A stretch of 64,000 nucleotides of DNA from Candidatus Altimarinota bacterium (GTDB lineage Bacteria; Patescibacteriota; Gracilibacteria; BD1-5; UBA6164). Of this stretch, positions 35,144 to 45,772 are shown piece after piece (the first letter of the stretch is position 1; the number at the start of each line of letters is the position of its first letter). Location: positions 35,161 to 99,160 of the forward strand of contig JAUXPL010000011.1 of the NCBI GenBank assembly GCA_030683605.1, in the 5' to 3' direction. The notes below the pieces were generated by a model. The model had not been told where the DNA came from. It searched no databases and saw only the letters and a list, made by a program, of their open reading frames with translations. Made by a program: the position numbers and the translations under genes.

Positions 35144-35884
35144 ATGAAAAAATTAATTACAGTGTTTATACTATTTTTCGTATTAATTTCACAAGGATTT
35201 GCTTTATCACCAATGATAAAAGAATATCCTACTAGTGCAGAATTTTTAAAAGCTGAGTGAAATGTTTGTGAATCAGCTACTGATTGATGTAATACTATTT
35301 GAATTGTAGATAGTAAATTATGAGCATCTACTATGATGTATTGTGAAGATATATATGGTGATAAATGACAAGAAAAATGGTCATGTACTAAGTACAAAGA
35401 TAATATTGTTTGATGAGATGTTGATGTTCATTGATGTAAAGCATCAGCATGATATTCTTGGAATTCTGACAAACAACAATGTACTAGGTCGTGGGAAGAG
35501 AATGATAATACTATGTGTACAATGCAATATGATCCAGTATGTGCAGAAGTACAAGTACAATGTATTAAAGCTCCTTGTTATCATGTACAACAAACATTTT
35601 GAAATGCTTGTTCTGCATGAAAAAATAAAGTTTTGTATAAATGAGAATGTGATTCATATGTAAATATGACTTTATATAATAGATATGCAAAATGACAAGA
35701 TCAAATCCAAGTTAAATTAGAAAAAATATCAAGTGATACATTATCTAAAGTTGTAGAATTAATTGATGAATTAATACCAAAAACTAAAATGCTTAGAATA
35801 GTTGATTCTATTATAAAACAAAGAGTTACTAAATACGTATTTTTAAAAAATGTAATACAAAAAGAACTTTCAGAAAGAAATTAA
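35144..35884 (+). CDS. Secreted cysteine-rich protein with Kazal-like domain, 246 aa
   Basis: A clear signal peptide (MKKLITVFILFFVLISQGFA) is followed by a Cys-rich region of about 150 residues. CTMQYDPVCAEVQVQCIKAP and TFGNACSAGKNKVLYKGEC near residues 120-165 give the C-x-x-x-Y-x-P-V-C ... T-F-x-N-x-C ... G-x-C pattern of Kazal-type protease inhibitors. An upstream CKASAGYSWNSDKQQC motif is a recurring exported module in candidate phyla. The last 70 residues are helical and lack Cys. It probably acts outside, perhaps against host proteases. It is monocistronic: a TATAAT at 35101 lies before it and a terminator after it. Confidence 0.75.
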
Positions 35885-35918
35885 AAAATAATACTAGAAT
35901 ATTCTAGTATTATTTTTT
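35883..35918 (+). terminator. Perfect 36-base terminator palindrome
   Basis: Two 18-base arms (aaaaaataatactagaat and its complement) meet without a spacer and overlap the stop codon of the secreted protein gene. The right arm ends in a T-run. Confidence 0.88.
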
Positions 35919-35987
35919 AATAAAATTTTTTAATATTCAAAAAATATATATAATAAAATTGAATTTATTTATGATAATTAAAATATA

Positions 35988-36662
35988 TTGAAAAAAACAG
36001 CAATTGTAACTGCAATGAGAGAAGAGGCAGAACATATTATTAAATTATATTGATTAATAAATACTAATAAATTAGAAAATATAATTATATATGAAAATGA
36101 AAACATAGTTTTAGCATTGGCTTGAATATGAAAAATTCAAGCTTCAATAGCAACAACTTATTTATTTATTAATTATGATATTTCTAGATTAATAAATATA
36201 TGAATAGCATGAAGTCTATTATGAGATGATGCAAATATATGAGATGTATTTATAGTAAATAAAATATCACAACATGATATGTATTTACCTTTTGAATGAA
36301 CACATTTAGATTATGCTAAAAAAGCAATCATTGTAGACAGTATTATAGACAGTATTATAGACAATAATTTTGACTTATTTGATTTCTCAGTATATTATGA
36401 TTCTTATTGTTTAACAGGTGATCAATTTATAGATGATTCTAATAAAGTTAAAGAATTAAGAGAAAAATATAGTGCAAATGTTATAGAAATGGAAGCTTTT
36501 GCAATAGCTTCTGTTGCTCGTGAATTCAATCAATTAAATAAATGCGTATTTATAAAGGCTATTTCTGATTGAGCAAATAATGAGGCAAAAGATGCACATA
36601 TGTGAAATTTGGATTTTGCAATGCAAAATTCTATTAAAGTTTTAAATAAAATAATTAATTAA
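35988..36662 (+). CDS. mtnN: MTA/SAH nucleosidase, 224 aa
   Basis: The start is TTG at 35988, since an in-frame TAA lies three codons upstream and the next ATG would remove the conserved first strand; KKTAIVTAMREEAEHI then aligns with MKIGIIGAMEEE of known enzymes. LALAGIGKIQASIATTYL, INIGIAGSLLGD near residue 75 and NVIEMEAFAIASVA near residue 165 are the purine-binding and catalytic regions, and ISDGAN near residue 190 holds the catalytic Asp. It cleaves methylthioadenosine and S-adenosylhomocysteine to adenine. A 12-bp tandem duplication near 36334-36365 gives the repeat DSIIDSIID. luxS follows 15 bp downstream. Confidence 0.92.
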
Positions 36663-36677
36663 TAATAAAAATAAAAT

Positions 36678-37154
36678 ATGGAAAAAATAGCAAGTTTTAT
36701 GATAGATCATACTAGAATGTTTCCTGGAGTTTTTGTTTCTAGAAAAGATAATGTTTGAGATTCTGTAATTACTACTTTTGATTTAAGAATGACTCAGCCA
36801 AATAAAGAACCAGTTATGAATAATGCAGAGATGCATGCAATAGAGCATTTATGAGCAACTTTTTTGAGAAATCATAAAGAATATTGAGATAAAATTATTT
36901 ATTTTGGTCCTATGTGATGTAGAACTGGATTTTATTTATTACTAAATTGAGATTTAGAATCAAAAGATATTATTCCACTTTTAACAGAATTATATACTTT
37001 TTTGAGAGATTTTGTTTGAGAAATACCAGGACAAAGTGCTGTAGATTGTGGTAATTATTTGGATATGAATTTACCAATGGCAAAATATTTATCAAATAAA
37101 TATTTGAATGAAGTATTATTAAATATTAAAGATCATAATTTATTTTATCCTCAA
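36678..37154 (+). CDS. luxS: S-ribosylhomocysteine lyase (AI-2 synthase), 158 aa
   Basis: The metal ligands are present in MHAIEHLGATFLRNH (H-x-x-x-H with catalytic Glu) and GPMGCRTGFYLLL holds the catalytic Cys, with a second His set near the end. The start MEKIASFMIDHTRM is typical. Length is normal. It splits S-ribosylhomocysteine into homocysteine and DPD, the precursor of autoinducer-2. With mtnN upstream and apt downstream it recycles the product of methyltransferases. Signalling use in such a reduced cell is open. Confidence 0.96.
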
Positions 37155-37161
37155 TAAATAT

Positions 37162-37671
37162 TATATGCAATTAACAGATTATATTAGAGATGTAAAAGAT
37201 TTTCCAATAGAATGAATTGTTTTTAAAGATATTACACCACTTTTACAAAACCCAATAGCATTTAATGAAACAATAGACAGATTTTCGCAATTAATTAAAG
37301 ATGCAGATGTTATTATATGATTAGATGCTAGATGATTTTTATTTGCTTGAGCATTATCATATAAATTATCTAAACCTCTTTCTATAGTTAGAAAAAAATG
37401 AAAACTACCATATGATACTATTTCAGTAGATTATGAACTAGAATATGCTAATAATACTTTTGATATACATATAGATGCAATAAATCCATGAGATAAAGTA
37501 GCTATTATTGATGATTTACTAGCTACATGATGAACAGCCTTGGCTGCTTGTCAATTAGTTGAAAAATTATGATGAATAGTAGAAAGTATAAATGTAGTTA
37601 TTGATTTAACATTTCTAAACTGAAAAGAAAAATTAAAAAATTACAAAGTTAACTCAATTATTGAATTTTAA
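37162..37671 (+). CDS. apt: Adenine phosphoribosyltransferase, 169 aa
   Basis: IRDVKDFPIEGIVFKDITPLL at the start, IIGLDARGFLFAGALSYKL near residue 52, VRKKGKLPYDTISVDYELEY near residue 75 and the PRPP loop VAIIDDLLATGGTALAAC near residue 115 are the standard Apt motifs. It recovers the adenine released by MtnN as AMP. It lies 7 bp after luxS, so the operon is mtnN-luxS-apt. It ends in a strong terminator. Confidence 0.95.
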
Positions 37672-37703
37672 AAAGATAGATTATATAATAATCTATCTTT
37701 TTT
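37670..37703. terminator. Bidirectional terminator between apt and the flippase gene
   Basis: The 14-base arms aaaaagatagatta and taatctatcttttt flank a 5-base loop and sit between two convergent genes that are 32 bases apart. Confidence 0.88.
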
Positions 37704-39218
37704 CTATTTTTTTCTAATACTTTTTATTTCTCATATAAAGTATTTAAATTCTTTTAAATTTATAAGTGCAAACAACCCAAAATATATCGCAGAATATAAA
37801 CAAAAATAAATTAATAGTTCAAATCTATTTAATCAATCAAATAATGGTAATAAATAATAATAACTTAGTATTCATATTGTTCATATTGATAAAATATTTT
37901 TGAATAAATACTTGAAATCAAATTTTATTTTGAACTGTTTTCATAAAGCAATTTCGCTAAAAATCCATATTATTATCCATCATAATCAACTAGATAATGC
38001 AGCTCCCGATACTCATATACTATTTATTAATATATAGTTAAATATAAGACTAAAAAATATTGCAGCTACAACTATATAGATTCTTTCTTTTACTTTTCAT
38101 ATTGAAGCCATAATACTGAAATTCATTTGAAGTAAAAAATTAAATGCTAAAAATAATATAGAGTATTTAAGTATCACTCATGAAGTTAAAAATTTTTCTC
38201 AAAAGAATATAATAGCTAATATTTCTGCGAATATAAAAAATAACATATTAAATGCTATTGAAATAGCTAGGAAATTTTTCTGAAAAATTGATTTTACTTG
38301 ATTTATTTTATCTATTTCATTTTTTGAATACATTTCAGAAAACATTGGAAATAATAATCAAAAAATAGGTCAAATAATCATAAAAGGTATACTTATGATA
38401 CTTAAATAATTAGTATAGTAACCAGCATCTGTTGTTCATAATAAGTAAATAATCATTTGCATATCTATTTGACTTAGTATTACTCATGCTTGTACTCATA
38501 TAAATACAGTAAGTGAATATATAAATATAGTTTTGAATAGTTTGAATTCCCATAATATTTTTTCTTTCTTTAAATATATTTTATAATATTTATTATAGAA
38601 TATAAATACTCAAAAAATTACTCAAAAATACATTCATATTAACCATATATAAGAAATATTTATAATATTAGCTATATCAAAGTAATATAAAAAAAGAATA
38701 AAAAGTAACATAAATATAGTTCTACTGAAGTCTAATATTTTATTATAAAAAGTATTTTGTATTACCATAAAAAAAGTTGATATAACTTGAAATATATTTA
38801 TTCACAAGAAAAATAATGCAAATATTTTTAATATATCTCATGCAACTGGATCTTTGAAATATGAGTTAGCTATATATTCTGATCAAAAGAAAAAAAACAA
38901 TGCTATACTCATTCATGTAATTAGTTGAGCTATAATAGTGTATGCTAGAATTGATTTTACTTTATCATATCTATTTTCTGTAATAAACTTAGGAATATAA
39001 TAATTCATTCAATCAGTTAATCATAAATCATTGTATGCAGATACTAGGGTAATAAGACTTATGATTCAATATAAAATTCATACTTCAGATACACTTAATT
39101 CAGTACTTATAATTATTTTAATTATATATCATAGTGGTCATATAATAAATGAAAATAAGTATAACCATATTCATTTTTTTATAAATTTTTCAGATAAAGA
39201 ATTGTGTTGTTCTATCAT
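37704..39218 (-). CDS. Polysaccharide flippase (MOP superfamily), 504 aa
   Basis: This is a hydrophobic protein with about 14 predicted helices. IIKIIISTELSVSEVGILYG and SAYNDLGLTDGMNYYIPKFI at the N-terminus are typical of the polysaccharide-export family (RfbX/Wzx), and the ending carries the helical pairs FALINLKEFKYFIGEIK. Its length is near 500, longer than the first Wzx of this window (406 aa), so the cell has two flippases, perhaps for two glycans. It stands alone on the minus strand, away from other glycan genes. Confidence 0.82.
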
Positions 39219-39292
39219 ATTTTTAGTAAATTGTTAATGGTATTATTTTAAATATTTTATATAAATTACAATTATTAATTTTTTTTTGTGTT

Positions 39293-39325
39293 AAAAAAAC
39301 TAAATTAAGAAAATTTAGTTTTTTT
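39293..39325 (-). terminator. Terminator downstream of the malic enzyme
   Basis: A 14-base stem (aaaaaaactaaatt / aatttagttttttt) with a 5-base loop. On the minus strand it follows mae and the GC-rich island. Confidence 0.8.
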
Positions 39326-39363
39326 ACCTCAGATTATTTTTAACAATTTTTGTCTAATATTTT

Positions 39364-39440
39364 TCTGCCACTTTCAGGGAAAGCTTACCCTGTCTTTAGC
39401 AGTGGTACCATGAAGGGGGGTATGGATAGAACCAGAGTTC
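39364..39440. other. GC-rich structured island between mae and its terminator
   Basis: About 77 bases near 50% G+C in a genome segment below 30%. Nested inverted repeats (ccact / agtgg enclosing caggg / ccctg, and tacc / ggta) suggest a folded RNA or a palindromic element. On the minus strand a frame is open from mae's end through most of it (HTPLHGTTAKDRVSFP), in a different frame from mae. No known RNA family is recognised. Confidence 0.5.
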
Positions 39441-39444
39441 ACTT

Positions 39445-40707
39445 CTATTTAATTACACTAGCTATTACATTAGCTACATTTTTATCTAGTGGACTAGGAA
39501 TTATCTCATCAACACTAGGATTATTTACATAATCTGCTAATGCTTGCGCTGCATCCAATTTATGTTGCTCTGTTATTTTTATTACTCTATTTTTTAATGC
39601 TCATTTAAATAATCCTGGGAAAACAAGGACATTATTTAATTGATTAGGGAAGTCAGATCTACCAGTTGCTACAATTAAAGCTCCTGCTTTTTTAGCTATA
39701 TCAGGCATTATTTCAGGTGTAGGATTTGCCATAGCAAAAATCATAGAATCTTTATTCATAGATTTAACCATTTCTTCAGTTAATACTCAAGGAGCTGAAA
39801 CTCATATAAATACATCTCTTCAAATAACTGCATCAGATAGTTTTCAATCTATATTATTTTTATTTGTAATTTTTAATATTTCTTTTTTTTCATTATTTAA
39901 ATCTGTTCTATTTATTGAAATTATTCATTTACTATCACAAACTATAATATCTTCAAATCAGTATAATGATAATAATTTAATAATAGCAGTTCCAGCTGCT
40001 CATAATCAATTTACAACTATTTTATAATTTCTCCCTTTTTCAAAGGGAGTACCCGCAGGGGGAGGGATTAAATTATTTCTCCCTTTTTCAAAGGGAGTAC
40101 CCGCAGGGGGAGGGATTAAATTATTTCTTCCCTTATCAAGGGGGGTACCAGCAGGGGGAGAGATTAAATTATCTCTTACTCTAATAGCATTTATTAATCA
40201 AGCTAATACAACAATTGCTGTTCCGTGTTGATCATCATGAAATACTGGAATGTTTAATTCTTCTTTTAATCTTTCTTCTATTATGAAACATCTAGGAGCA
40301 GAAATATCTTCTAGATTTATTCATCCTACTGTAGGAGAAATATGTTTGATTGTTTGAATTATTTCTTCTGTATCTTGAGTATCAAGTACAATAGGGAATG
40401 CATTTACTCCTGCAAATTCTTTGAATAATATGCATTTTCATTCCATTACTGGTAATCATGCTAATCATCAAATATTTCATAATCATAAAACAGCAGATCA
40501 ATCTGAGATAACAGCGACAGTATTTCATTTAATAGTATACTTATATGCATTATCAGGATTTTTAGCTATTTCTAGACATGGCTTTGCAACTCAAGGTGTA
40601 TATGCTAGTGATAAATCATTTTTATTATTTAATTCAATTTTTGATTTGAAATCTATTTTTCATTTCCATTTTTCATGTAATCTTAGGCTTTCTTTAAAGT
40701 AATCCAT
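39445..40707 (-). CDS. NAD(P)-dependent malic enzyme with three in-frame tandem repeats, 420 aa
   Basis: [20 protein letters not shown] near residue 30, ISDGSAVLGLGNIGG near residue 65, [34 protein letters not shown] and [19 protein letters not shown] near residue 150 are the malic domain. The Rossmann part begins [20 protein letters not shown]. Between them, where the family has a short linker, 48 extra residues come from three tandem copies of a 16-residue palindromic unit. The frame is intact throughout. The enzyme decarboxylates malate to pyruvate. Domain-junction placement makes retained activity plausible. Confidence 0.92.
40027..40170. repeat. Three tandem 48-bp palindromic units inside the malic enzyme gene
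   Basis: Units begin at 40027, 40075 and 40123. The first two are identical over almost their full length and the third differs at several sites. Each holds the inverted repeats ccccctgcgggg-like and ccctttttcaaaggg. On the coding strand each gives [16 protein letters not shown] or a variant (third: [13 protein letters not shown]). The same unit, single copy, is in galE. Confidence 0.93.
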
Positions 40708-40845
40708 ATTTATTATTATAATATAATCAATTAATTTTAATTAAAAAATTCAAAAACAAAAATTATTTTTTAAATTTAACTTGAAAAAATACTTTTTTAT
40801 TTTATTATATATAAATATTTTTTATTTTGTAAATGAGATTACTTT

Positions 40846-41838
40846 ATGTATTGACCTATTTCTTGAGCAAATACACTACTAACTTCAATGAATGTAATAG
40901 ATAAGATTAAGTATTGAGTTGAAAATTTTCAGTGAATAAGATTGCAAAAAACATCACATATTATACCATTAATTAAGAATGATATAGATAATATAATTGC
41001 TTATACTTGAGTTCCTGGTGCTTGAAAATGATGAATTTCAAAAAAAGTAGGATCACATTTATGAATTAAATTAAAAAATAAATGTGAAGACAATTCTAAC
41101 TTACTTGAATTATGAATAACTCATGAAGAAACATGATTACATTTTTTGTATGTTATACTGGATTGTTTTTTTAAAGAAATAGGTACTAGGAGATACAAAG
41201 AGATGTTAGAGAATTCTGAAAATTTTTTGGAAATGTTTTCTGATGATGAAAAAGCTGTTGATTTTGTTAGAAATATATTACATAATCATGAAGGATTTAA
41301 ATATGATTGAGCATATTTGAAAACTGATATAGAAAGAGAATTATCAAAAGCTATGTCATCATTATGTGTTAAATGAAGAGAAGAAGGTTCAAATACAACA
41401 ATATTACTAGATTGAGTTAATTCTTTTAATATTGCAGATATAGTTTATAGTCAAATATGAGAAAATAGATTAAATGTTATAAAAATATTAATAGCTCCTA
41501 GATTATGATTATCCTTTCAAAGAATTATAAAAAGAGATGTGATTTGAAATGGGAAGAAAAAAACAAAGGATTTAGATGTGGTTACAAAATTTAGACTGGA
41601 AGAAGCTATACATTTATTTGAAAATTTTACTATTCCAGCACTTTTTGATTCTAATGCATACATGATAGATTTTACTCAAAAAACAGATCACGAACTTAAT
41701 TTACAACAAAAAAAAGATTTAAAAGTTAGTTTGATTAAAAATTGATGAATATTATTATGAGAAAAAAAGTGAGAAATATTTGATGATTATTTAGAAGCAT
41801 ATATTTCATTATTAATTGAACATTTAAATCATTCATAA
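40846..41838 (+). CDS. P-loop protein, possibly an adenylate-kinase-like NTPase, 330 aa
   Basis: AYTGVPGAGKGGISKKVG near residue 50 is a P-lo​op (G-x-x-G-x-G-K). TTILLDGVNSFN near residue 190 could be the Walker B strand and RIIKRDVIGNGKKKTKDLD near residue 230 resembles the Arg-rich lid of nucleotide kinases. The rest matches nothing I know. It may be a small-molecule or protein kinase, or a zeta-like toxin, but no antitoxin is adjacent. ATG at 40846 is the first in-frame Met. It is monocistronic and ends in a terminator. Confidence 0.6.
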
Positions 41839-41866
41839 AAATACCAAATTATAATTTGGTATTTTT
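41837..41866 (+). terminator. Intrinsic terminator of the P-loop gene
   Basis: The 14-base arms aaaaataccaaatt and aatttggtattttt are separated by 2 bases and overlap the stop codon. Confidence 0.85.
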
Positions 41867-41952
41867 TAACATAAAAATAAAAAAAAAATTGAGCTTTTAC
41901 ATTAAAAAAATAAACTATTTTTGTAAATTATTTATTATTAAATTTTTAAATC

Positions 41953-44900
41953 ATGATAGCTTACTTATTAAAAACGTTAGTATTTGCTTTTTTTAGTTTT
42001 TTTATTGCATATAGTTATTATAATTTTAATTCTGCTCATATTGAAAATTTTGATGGTTATACATCATATGTAGTTATTATTTGAATTATTTATTCTATTT
42101 ATAAATTTGTTCAATTGGAATTTTCAGATAACAAAGCTAATTTTTCATTATTTAAGATATTAGGTTATTTTTTATTACACCTATTTGTTTTGTGTATATT
42201 ATTTTTTTCTTATAACAATACAGGATTATGATACTGAATAATATTGTTTTCTAAAATATTATTTTATTCATTATTACCATTAACGATTGTAATTTCTTCT
42301 ATTTCTTTTTGAAAAAAAATATTATCAAATTTTAAATTTATACAAAATGAAAACTCTATATATAAATTTATTATTTCACTTTGAGTTTGATTTTTTTCAT
42401 TCGTTTATTTAATTGATATTTTTTGAATACTATGATTTTATAATTTGTATATTGTTTTTATTATATTGATTTGATTTATAGTATATTCATATAAGGAGTT
42501 ATTAGAATTATTTAGTTGAATATATAATTACAATATAGAATTTGATATAGATGAAGGTAGTTACTTGAAACTAATTAGTACTGAATTTTTATTTATTGTT
42601 TCAACACTTTTATTAAGTATTAACTTGATATCTATTGTTAGGCCTTTTCCTATATGATGGGATGATTTGTGAGTGTATATGAATTTTCCTCATTTAATGG
42701 CTGAGGCAGGTAGTATTATATCATTATCAGCTATGTATTCTTGGCAGACTTTTACTGGTATTTGATATATGTTTTGATCACCAGTACAAGCATTTTTCTT
42801 GAATAATGTTTGATGATTCTTGAGTTTTATATTATTGGTATTAATAATTTCTGATTTTTTAAATATGTGATCAGAATCACAAACTGAAAAATCGTATAAA
42901 AAATCTTTTATAAATATACCGATGCTTGTATGAACTATGTTTATTACTATGCCAATGATTGTTTTTCAACAAGCTAAGGATATGAAACTTGATCCATGAT
43001 TATTTTTTGTTTCAATTATTGCTATTTATTTATTATTTAAATATTACATTAAATTAGATAATGAATCATATTTGCATAAAATTAAAAATTTTGTATGAGA
43101 TAAATTATTACATAAATCATTTCATTTTAATAATTTATTGATAATTTTTATAATTTGATTAATGTGTTGATTTGCATTTTCAATCAAATTTACTACATTA
43201 CTTTTGATTTCTGCTATTATAGGGGTTGTTTTCTTTGTTAGGTATTGAGTAATAGGTTTTTTATGATATTTAGCCATATATTTTGCTATATTTACAAAAG
43301 CAGATTTATGGATGTATATGAGTGTTTCAGTTAATCCTAATAATATTCAATGATTTGAAACTTATTTCTCATTAATTTCAGGATTAATTTGACTTTTATT
43401 AATATCTTATTCATTTTTTAAAAATAAACTAGTAATAAAGAAGTTCTTTTTGGAATTAGGAGTTTTATTATTGTGAATAATAATAGCTTTGATGCCATGG
43501 ATTTGAAAGAATATATATGATTCTTATCCTGAGATATCTCTTTGAAGGATTATTTGATGATATGCAAAATCATTTGATGTTGATTTTACAAAAATATATT
43601 CTAAAGAAGAATTAGATAATATAAATAAAAAATTAGAAACACAAAGTATTTGATCTGAATGAACTACTATTAATGAAGATTATTGAAGATATTTTTGATA
43701 TGAAAAATGAGCAAATAATTATTTGAAATTGCCATGGAACTTAACAATGCAAGTTAATCAATGATGAGAATTTACAGATATATGATTTTTATTATTAGCT
43801 TTATTACCAAGTTTATTGTTATTTTTACCTTATAGAAAGAAATATTATTCATTATTTGTTGTATTATTTTTATTTTGTGAATTACTATTATTCATTAAAA
43901 CTCAGAATAATTTGATTGATAATAGTCAATTATCAAATTATTCTGAAATGTCTGAACAGCATAAAAGTATAATTTTTCAAAGAAATGATACAGTATTTAT
44001 TGATAAATCTTTCAATAAAGATATTTTTGATATAAATGTATGAAATTATATTAGTAGATCTGATATACAAAGTTTGGTTGACGATAAATATTCATATAGT
44101 GAAATTGAATTAAAAGCTGTGGATGCATTTTATTGAGAATTAAAATCAAAAATTTCAAAAAATGAATTAACAAAGGAATTATCATTAGTTAAATCTAGTC
44201 TTTCTGATAAAGATTTTGATCTTTTAAAAGAACTTGCTTTATTAAATACTAGTTATACTATTTTTAATCAAAATATTACTTCATTATCAGATTTGAAAGA
44301 ATTAATTTCAAAGAATAATTTAACTGATTATAATGATTCGTTAATAAGTTTATGGAAAGAAAATAGAACAATAAATCAAGCATTAACAGATTTTCTAGCA
44401 TCTTATAATTTACCATCAGCATATTTAATTGTATTATTAATATTTCTTTTGCCTGGGCTATGATTTTTGTATTTAATTGATTTTAAAACAATAGATACTA
44501 AAAAATTATTTCTTTTTAAATTAAATATAATATTTGCAATATTTTACATTTTCTTATGGAATATATCTGCTTTTTGAATTGTTTGGTATGGTATTGCAAT
44601 GTATTTTTCATTTTATATATTAATAGCAATTTGATTATATTTTTTCACTAGTTATAATGATGAAAATGATGAATATGATTTTTATTCTAAATTATTTTGA
44701 AGTATAGTTTTTTCACTAGTTTATGTTATATACATAGCAAATTCTGTTTTTCCTCATAGTTTTAATAATTTGAAGTGAGCATGATATATAGAATATAAAA
44801 AATGAGAAATGTCAGCTATTGAGGCACCTTATAAATATCATCAAGAATATTTTAAAATATTATTCTATTTGAATATAGATCAAAGTAAAAGAGAAGAATT

Positions 44901-45705
44901 TTTGAAAAAATTTATAACAGATGACATACAAAAAGCTGTTGTATGAATTGAAAAAATGGATATTCATTCTATAAAAAATATTCTTACAGAAATTGAAAAA
45001 TCACAACCAATATTGTCTAATTCTGCAAAAATCTCTATTAATAGACTTTATGATAATATTTCTAATCCTGATAATGAATTTAAAAGTAAAGAATGAATAT
45101 ATAGGATATGAACATTTTTGAAATATCATATTTCAGAAAATAATATCAGATTATTAGAAGATTCATTATTATTTACTTTTAATAATTATATTTACAATGA
45201 TGATGTAAATAAAACTGTTGAAAATTTTAAGAATATGTGAGTTTGATATTTATTAGCTGATTTGAATGCAGCAACTATTGATAAAGATGAAAGACGTAAT
45301 TTGACAAAAAGGTATGAAAGATTATTAAAAACATTTACAAGTGAAAATGTAGAGTTGATTGATACTGATAGTGCATGTTTAAAAGTAGCTTTAGAAGACT
45401 ATAATAAATCAACTAAATCTGAGACAGATTTATTAGAATATATTAATATCGCTTGAGTAAATTATGAATCGTATAAAGAAGACTGAACTCAAATAAATAG
45501 AAATACTAAGTTATTAGCATGTTTTAAAAGAATAAAAGTATTAATGGATGAATGAAAAATTGATAATAGTAATTATAATTATTTAGTTAATTTAGATAAT
45601 TATATAAAACAAAATAGTGATTCATTCAAGACGGAACAGCAATTATTTCCATTTATGCAACAACAAATTACTCATTGATATAAGGTTTTATTTAAAGTAA
45701 AGTAA
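41953..45705 (+). CDS. Very large multi-pass membrane protein, 1,250 aa
   Basis: Two membrane blocks are visible: residues 1 to about 640 with roughly 14 helices, and about 830 to 930 with five. RPFPIGWDDLGVYMNFPHLM near residue 227 has the paired Asp of GT-C glycosyltransferases in an outer loop. A soluble region (about 650-820) and a helical C-terminal third (about 950-1250) face one side; the latter has YLLADLNAATIDKDERRNLT near residue 1100. I do not recognise a named family. A membrane transferase acting on surface glycans or proteins is the best inference. It is flanked by terminators, so it is transcribed alone. Confidence 0.6.
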
Positions 45706-45711
45706 AAATTT

Positions 45712-45745
45712 AAAAATAAACATTGATAAAAATGTTTATTTTTTT
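45712..45745 (+). terminator. Intrinsic terminator of the large membrane protein gene
   Basis: Arms aaaaataaacatt and aatgtttattttt with a 6-base loop, followed by more T residues. Confidence 0.85.
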
Positions 45746-45772
45746 GTTTTAAAATAATTATTATGTTAAAAT

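Noticed and set aside
35971..36662. ATG at 35971 as mtnN start
   Set aside because: It is in another frame; the mtnN frame has TAA at 35979, so the start must be TTG at 35988 or a later ATG that would remove the first strand.
39364..39440. A tRNA gene
   Set aside because: No cloverleaf could be drawn: there is no T-arm, anticodon stem or acceptor stem with matching ends.
40027..40170. Malic enzyme as a frameshifted pseudogene or assembly error
   Set aside because: With accurate base counts each repeat unit is 48 bases, the frame stays open, and all motifs on both sides align in one frame. The tandem tract could still be mis-sized by assembly, but not in a way visible here.
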